Positions 4,779 to 8,573 of a stretch of DNA of 8,573 nt are shown one piece after another. The translations under genes and the position numbers were made by a program. The notes below the pieces were generated by a model. The model was given only the letters and a program-made list of their open reading frames with translations. It did no database searches and had not been told where the DNA came from. Source of the stretch: Candidatus Yonathbacteria bacterium (GTDB lineage: Bacteria; Patescibacteriota; Minisyncoccia; Phycocordibacterales; UBA1550); contig DNMN01000028.1 of NCBI GenBank assembly GCA_003489395.1, forward strand, positions 22,540 to 31,112, read 5' to 3'. The stretch's first letter is position 1. Each line of letters starts with the position of its first letter.

Positions 4779-7307
4779 TTACTCCGCGATAAGTAATTGA
4801 GCGGTAAATGTTCCCTTATTAAAAATAGAGTCATAAACAACCGCTGTAATAGTGTTGTTTAATAAAAGAGAATTTATATTGTTTGGTGTAAAAGAGAAAA
4901 CATAAGGCTCGGAAGTCTTTTTCTCAACAAGTTCGCCGTTAACAAATAGTTCAACACTACCTATTGGGTACTTGCTTATCGTAGAAACAAAAACAGTTAT
5001 TTTTTCGTCTTGTTTATGAGCGATATTAAAATCCACACCCGACAAAGAAACAACAGGGATAGAGTCGGGTGTGCGACTTGTGTCGTATTCTGTTGGGATA
5101 GCGCTACGGTCGCCCTCAATGAAGCCTTGGCTCAAAACCCACTCACGGACAGGTGTTTCCCATAGCAGATACTGGGAGTCATTTTGTGGGCTTATAGGCG
5201 GTAACCCGCGAGGGTTGTCTTTGTTTATCCAATGAAGAATATTGTGAATTTCAGGAACAACAATAACCCCGCGCGACTCCATTGGTGTTAATGGTGTGGC
5301 AAGTTTTCCAGAAGCCCTGTCTATAATATATTTTTCTCCTCCTTGCCAAATACCCTGAAGTGGAGAAGGGAGGACTGTTAAATCTTCATTTTCTGGCGCA
5401 ATGAAACGTTCAGATGGAGTGAGCTTCATCGCTTCCACCATAAAAGCGTGCCACACAGGAGTAATAATAAATCCTGCGATATTTTTATGAAGAGGGGTGT
5501 TGTCGTTGTTTCCTGCCCACATTCCAACAGCAATATGTGGAGTGTAACCCACTGTCCACACATCGCGGAAGTCGTTTGTGGTACCCGTTTTTACCGCAAC
5601 GTCCTTGCCGGGGAAATATAGAGCAGAGTTGGCGCCAAATTCAGGAGTTCGCGCCACATTATCCGCGAGAATATTTGTAACCTTTCTTGCGATATCGCTC
5701 GGAATAACCTGTTCGCTTTTTTGTTTAAATTCCTCAATAATTTTTCCATCCTTGTCTTCAATGCGAAGGATTGATGTATTTGGGTTACGCGCGCCGTCGT
5801 TTGCAAAAACACCATAAGCTCCTGTTAGGTCAAGAAGAGAAACTTCACCGCCTCCAAGAACAAGGGTGAGGCCGTATAGGTTTGCGTCTCCGAGGCTTTC
5901 AATACCCATACGGCGCGCCATAGTCAATGAATCCTTGATATCTGCTAGATAAAGGGTTTTTACCGCAGGAATGTTGAGCGACTGCGCGAGGGCGTCACGC
6001 ATTGAAACAGGTCCGCGATATTTACCATCATAATTTTCCGGCATATAGCAATCCTCAGGCTTTACAAGAGGAGAAAATGGAACACCTTTTGCGTCGCAGT
6101 TTGTGCTGAAGTTTGTTTTTAGGTCAAAAATTGTTGTTTCAGGAGTGTAGCCTTTCATAAATGCTGTTCCGTACACGAATGGCTTAAAAGTAGACCCAGG
6201 CTGTCGGTGAGCGAGTGTAACATTAAAATTTCCTTCGTTTTCCATATCAAAATAATCTCGCGAGCCGACCATGGCGAGCACGTTTCCGTTTGTTGGGTCC
6301 ACAGCCACAAGCGCCATATTTTTTGCCTCAAAATCCTTCTCAATGCTTGGGCCATAATTGGTTACAACCTCCTCCGCTTTTTTCTGAAGCTCGTAATTAA
6401 GAGTGGTGATAACTCGGTAGCCGTTTTCCTGCACCGCAAGTTCGCCGTATTTGTTTACTAAAGTTTCTTTCACCCACTCCACAAAGTGAGGAGCGCGAAT
6501 ACCGCGAGGTTCGCGCGGAAGGAACTCCACTTTTTCCGCGAGAGCTGTTTCGTATTCCGAGCTTGTAATAAAACCAACATCGTTCATGCGACGCAAAACA
6601 AGGTTTTTTCTTTCCTCCAGTTTATCACGATGATTTCCGTACGGAGAATAATAAGTTGGAGCGTTTGGAATTGCCGCGAGATACGCAGACTGCGCTAGTG
6701 TGAGGTCAATTGCCCTTTTTCCAAAAAAAGTCATGCTTGCTTCACCGATGCCGTATATGCTTCCTCCATAAGGAATTTCATTTAAATAAAGAGCGAGAAT
6801 CTCATCCTTTGAAAAAGCTTGCTCAAGTCTGAATGCAAGAATAATTTCTTTGAGTTTTCTTGTTATAAGTTTTTCGTCTGTTAAGAGAGTTTTTTTAACA
6901 ACCTGCTGTGTGATTGTAGAACCGCCTCCACGTGTGCCACCGTAAAGTATCGCGCGTGAAATACCGCGGACGCTAATACCGCTGTGATTATAAAACTCTG
7001 TGTCTTCAATAGCGATAGAGGCGTTTTTTGCCCAAAGTGAGATGTCTTCAAAAGGAACAACTGTCCTTTTTACTTCTTGATGAACATCATAAAGGAGAAC
7101 CTCGCCAGTCCTGTCGTAAATTTTTGTTGATTGAGCAACCTTACGTTCGTGAAATTCTCCAAAATCCGGAAGCTTCATAAATGACGCCCAAAGAATAAGA
7201 ACACTCACAAAAATAAAACCGCTTCCAACCAGAAAAAGAAACACCGCTTTGGAGTGGCTAAAAATAAAATTAAATATTTTTTTGAGGGAGCGTGTTCGTC
7301 GCGCCAT
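4779..7307 (-). CDS. Class A penicillin-binding protein (transglycosylase/transpeptidase)
   Basis: Bifunctional cell-wall synthase, PBP1A-like, that polymerises glycan strands from lipid II and cross-links their peptides outside the membrane. I chose ATG 7307 (842 residues, MARRTRSLKK); ATG 7328 adds 7 residues but lies beside the candidate promoter. A basic N-terminus and one membrane anchor (about 22-44) come first. The GT51 domain has catalytic E101 in IEDTEFYNH, GGGSTITQQ at 127-135 and E177 in LNEIPYG. The transpeptidase domain has S372-T-F-K375, S443-L-N445 and K573-T-G-T, so both active sites look intact. After about 635 comes an extra region, and about 750-842 looks like an Ig-like beta domain (SVELFVNGELVEKK), probably extracellular. 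It is head-on to the fork leaving oriC and divergent from tyrS, and its stop touches the DUF721 gene. Confidence 0.95.
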   Translation of the reverse strand: MARRTRSLKKIFNFIFSHSKAVFLFLVGSGFIFVSVLILWASFMKLPDFGEFHERKVAQSTKIYDRTGEVLLYDVHQEVKRTVVPFEDISLWAKNASIAIEDTEFYNHSGISVRGISRAILYGGTRGGGSTITQQVVKKTLLTDEKLITRKLKEIILAFRLEQAFSKDEILALYLNEIPYGGSIYGIGEASMTFFGKRAIDLTLAQSAYLAAIPNAPTYYSPYGNHRDKLEERKNLVLRRMNDVGFITSSEYETALAEKVEFLPREPRGIRAPHFVEWVKETLVNKYGELAVQENGYRVITTLNYELQKKAEEVVTNYGPSIEKDFEAKNMALVAVDPTNGNVLAMVGSRDYFDMENEGNFNVTLAHRQPGSTFKPFVYGTAFMKGYTPETTIFDLKTNFSTNCDAKGVPFSPLVKPEDCYMPENYDGKYRGPVSMRDALAQSLNIPAVKTLYLADIKDSLTMARRMGIESLGDANLYGLTLVLGGGEVSLLDLTGAYGVFANDGARNPNTSILRIEDKDGKIIEEFKQKSEQVIPSDIARKVTNILADNVARTPEFGANSALYFPGKDVAVKTGTTNDFRDVWTVGYTPHIAVGMWAGNNDNTPLHKNIAGFIITPVWHAFMVEAMKLTPSERFIAPENEDLTVLPSPLQGIWQGGEKYIIDRASGKLATPLTPMESRGVIVVPEIHNILHWINKDNPRGLPPISPQNDSQYLLWETPVREWVLSQGFIEGDRSAIPTEYDTSRTPDSIPVVSLSGVDFNIAHKQDEKITVFVSTISKYPIGSVELFVNGELVEKKTSEPYVFSFTPNNINSLLLNNTITAVVYDSIFNKGTFTAQLLIAE

Positions 7308-7318
7308 AAGATGAAAAG

Positions 7319-7327
7319 ATTGTACCA
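7319..7327 (-). promoter_or_regulatory. Extended -10 promoter of the penicillin-binding protein gene
   Basis: On the minus strand TGGTACAAT matches the extended -10 pattern TGN-TATAAT with one change. Transcription would start near 7312, five bases before ATG 7307, giving an almost leaderless mRNA. ATG 7328 would then be untranscribed. No TTGACA-like -35 is present. Confidence 0.45.
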
Positions 7328-7340
7328 TAAAAAGAGAGGA

Positions 7341-7352
7341 TGGGCGAGCCCA
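7341..7352. promoter_or_regulatory. Palindrome at the shared -35 position of divergent promoters
   Basis: TGGGC-GA-GCCCA is a perfect 5-base palindrome with a 2-base centre. With 17-base spacers, the -35 of the tyrS promoter would fall at 7341-7346 and that of the leftward promoter at 7342-7347, both within it. It may be an operator for one or both genes. No regulator is identified. Confidence 0.35.
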
Positions 7353-7360
7353 CAGTCTTG

Positions 7361-7369
7361 TGCTAAAAT
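7361..7369 (+). promoter_or_regulatory. Extended -10 promoter of tyrS
   Basis: TGCTAAAAT is an extended -10 (TGN followed by TAAAAT, one change from consensus). The predicted start, near 7376, is only three bases before the tyrS ATG. There is thus no room for a ribosome binding site or a T-box leader. Confidence 0.5.
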
Positions 7370-7378
7370 AGAACCACT

Positions 7379-8560
7379 ATGACTAATGACGAGAAGATAG
7401 AGGAAATCTTAACAAGGGGAGTCGCGGAGGTGATTCATTTGGATACTTTGCGCGCGAAACTTTTGTCTGGGAAAAAACTCCGAATTAAATTTGGCATAGA
7501 CCCCACAAGCCCAAATATCCATCTTGGGAGGGCAACAGCAATATGGAAACTTCGCGATCTCCAAGACCTTGGGCACACAATTGTTTTTATAATTGGTGAC
7601 TTTACTGGCATTATTGGTGACACCTCAGACAAAGAAAGCGAACGCCCAATGCTCTCGCGCGAAACTGTTGAGGAAAATCTTGCCACATATTTTGAACAAG
7701 CGGGAAAAATTCTTGATATGGAGAAGGTGGAGAAGCATCGCAATACTGAATGGCTTGAACCGCTTACGTATAGCGAGATTACCGAGCATGCGGAAGTTTT
7801 TTCTCTTTCAGATTTTATTTCTCGCGAAAATATAAAAGTTCGTCTTGATAAAGGGCTTCGCGTTTCACTACGAGAACTTTTGTATCCGCTTATGCAGGGG
7901 TACGACAGTGTTGCTGTAAACGCGGATATAGAAATAGGAGGCACTGATCAAAAATTTAATATGCTTTCAGGGAGGAAACTTCAGGAGCATTTCAAAAAAG
8001 AACCTCAGAGCATTTTGATGCTGGATATTATAGAAGGGCTAGACGGACGCAAGATGAGCTCAAGCTGGGGCAATACCATCAACCTAGCTGACACTGCAAA
8101 CGATATGTTTGGAAAAGTTATGAGCCTTCGTGACGAACTCATTGTGAAGTATTTTATAAACGCAACACGTGTGCCACTAAGTAAAGCTGATGAAGCAGAA
8201 GCTTCGCTCGGTCGCGGGGAGAACCCGCGCGATGTGAAGCTACAGCTTGCGGAAGAAATTGTTTCTATGTATTACGGAAAGGATGAAGCAAAGCGCGCAC
8301 GTGAAGCATTCCTCTCAACTTTTCAGAAAAAAGAAATTCCAGAGGGCATTGAGGAGATTAAAGGAGAAGGAAAACTTGGAGAACTTTTGAAAGCTAAAGA
8401 AATTGTTTCATCAATGACAGATTGGAGAAGACTTGTGGAAGAAGGCGCAGTAAAAAGATTGATAGAGGGAGGAGAGGAAGAAAAAATTACAGACGACACA
8501 ATCCTTGCGACACCGGGTGTGTACAAAATAGGGAAGAGAAGGTTTGTGAAAATAATTTAG
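7379..8560 (+). CDS. tyrS: Tyrosine--tRNA ligase
   Basis: Class I aminoacyl-tRNA synthetase that activates tyrosine with ATP and attaches it to tRNA-Tyr in the cytoplasm. The 393-residue length is within the family range. The HIGH-type motif appears as HLGR at 48-51, preceded by KFGIDPTSPNI. The tyrosine-binding region has LMQGYDSVAVNADIEIGGTDQKFN at about 171-194, with QGYD at 173-176 and GGTDQ at 187-191. The KMSKS loop is KMSSS at 225-229. The C-terminal part from about 333 looks like an S4-type RNA-binding domain (LGELLKAKEI, then VEEGAVKRLIEGGEEEKI, ending VYKIGKRRFVKI). All catalytic landmarks are present. The ATG at 7379 has no Shine-Dalgarno sequence and lies just after an extended -10, suggesting a leaderless or nearly leaderless transcript. 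It is divergent from the penicillin-binding protein gene. TAG ends the gene 13 bases before the window edge. Confidence 0.96.
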   Translation: MTNDEKIEEILTRGVAEVIHLDTLRAKLLSGKKLRIKFGIDPTSPNIHLGRATAIWKLRDLQDLGHTIVFIIGDFTGIIGDTSDKESERPMLSRETVEENLATYFEQAGKILDMEKVEKHRNTEWLEPLTYSEITEHAEVFSLSDFISRENIKVRLDKGLRVSLRELLYPLMQGYDSVAVNADIEIGGTDQKFNMLSGRKLQEHFKKEPQSILMLDIIEGLDGRKMSSSWGNTINLADTANDMFGKVMSLRDELIVKYFINATRVPLSKADEAEASLGRGENPRDVKLQLAEEIVSMYYGKDEAKRAREAFLSTFQKKEIPEGIEEIKGEGKLGELLKAKEIVSSMTDWRRLVEEGAVKRLIEGGEEEKITDDTILATPGVYKIGKRRFVKII

Positions 8561-8573
8561 CAAATTAAAAACC

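Noticed and set aside
4778..4797. Inverted repeat ATTACT-8-AGTAAT at the convergent junction as a terminator
   Set aside because: The stem is weak and AT-only, no T-run follows on either strand, and it lies within the coding end of the minus-strand gene.
5578..6698. Several short frames on both strands within the penicillin-binding protein gene
   Set aside because: All overlap coding sequence for intact catalytic domains and show no family features.
7321..7378. T-box or other riboswitch upstream of tyrS
   Set aside because: The predicted leader is only a few bases, and no T-box sequence or specifier stem is present.
7435..7944. 169-residue open frame on the minus strand inside tyrS
   Set aside because: It is fully antisense to well-conserved tyrS sequence, Ser/Arg-rich with no recognisable domain, and has no promoter or start signal. 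It is a shadow frame.

Overview
This window is a bacterial chromosome replication origin region. It has the classic layout: rpmH, rnpA, yidD and yidC run leftward, and dnaA, dnaN and a small DUF721/DciA-like gene run rightward. Two further genes follow: a class A penicillin-binding protein gene on the minus strand and a divergent tyrS. Gene content and style suggest a small-genome lineage of the Candidate Phyla Radiation (Patescibacteria), possibly Parcubacteria. This rests on a minimal YidC without the large periplasmic domain, a YidD with extra residues before its cysteine motif, absence of recF and gyrB after dnaN, very tight gene packing and almost no Shine-Dalgarno sequences. The taxonomic call is inference. 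The standard genetic code fits all genes.

Region by region: 25-1638 (minus strand) is the rpmH-rnpA-yidD-yidC cluster, covering ribosome and RNase P assembly and membrane protein insertion. An 89-base rpmH-rnpA gap holds a striking imperfect inverted repeat. 1639-1791 is the divergent rpmH/dnaA control region, with a cluster of DnaA boxes. These lie inside the longest dnaA reading frame but upstream of the start I favour, GTG 1792. 1792-3174 is dnaA. 3175-3421 is a very AT-rich, gene-free interval that I read as oriC. It has three reverse DnaA boxes on an 11-base lattice, one isolated forward box, an overlapping pair of forward boxes, and TAG/TAA trinucleotide runs in one register, resembling the DnaA-trio unwinding element. 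3422-4778 is dnaN plus the DUF721/DciA-like gene, one base apart and much richer in AT than the flanking genes. 4779-7307 (minus) is the penicillin-binding protein gene, whose stop codon abuts that of the DUF721 gene. 7308-7378 is a compact divergent promoter region. 7379-8560 is tyrS.

Together, DnaA would bind the two box clusters, open the origin and control its own gene. DnaN is the polymerase clamp, and the DUF721 protein may help load the replicative helicase. The left arm makes ribosomal protein L34, the RNase P protein, and YidC/YidD for membrane insertion. The right arm adds a cell-wall synthase and a tRNA synthetase. No mobile element, CRISPR array, tRNA or rRNA gene was seen.
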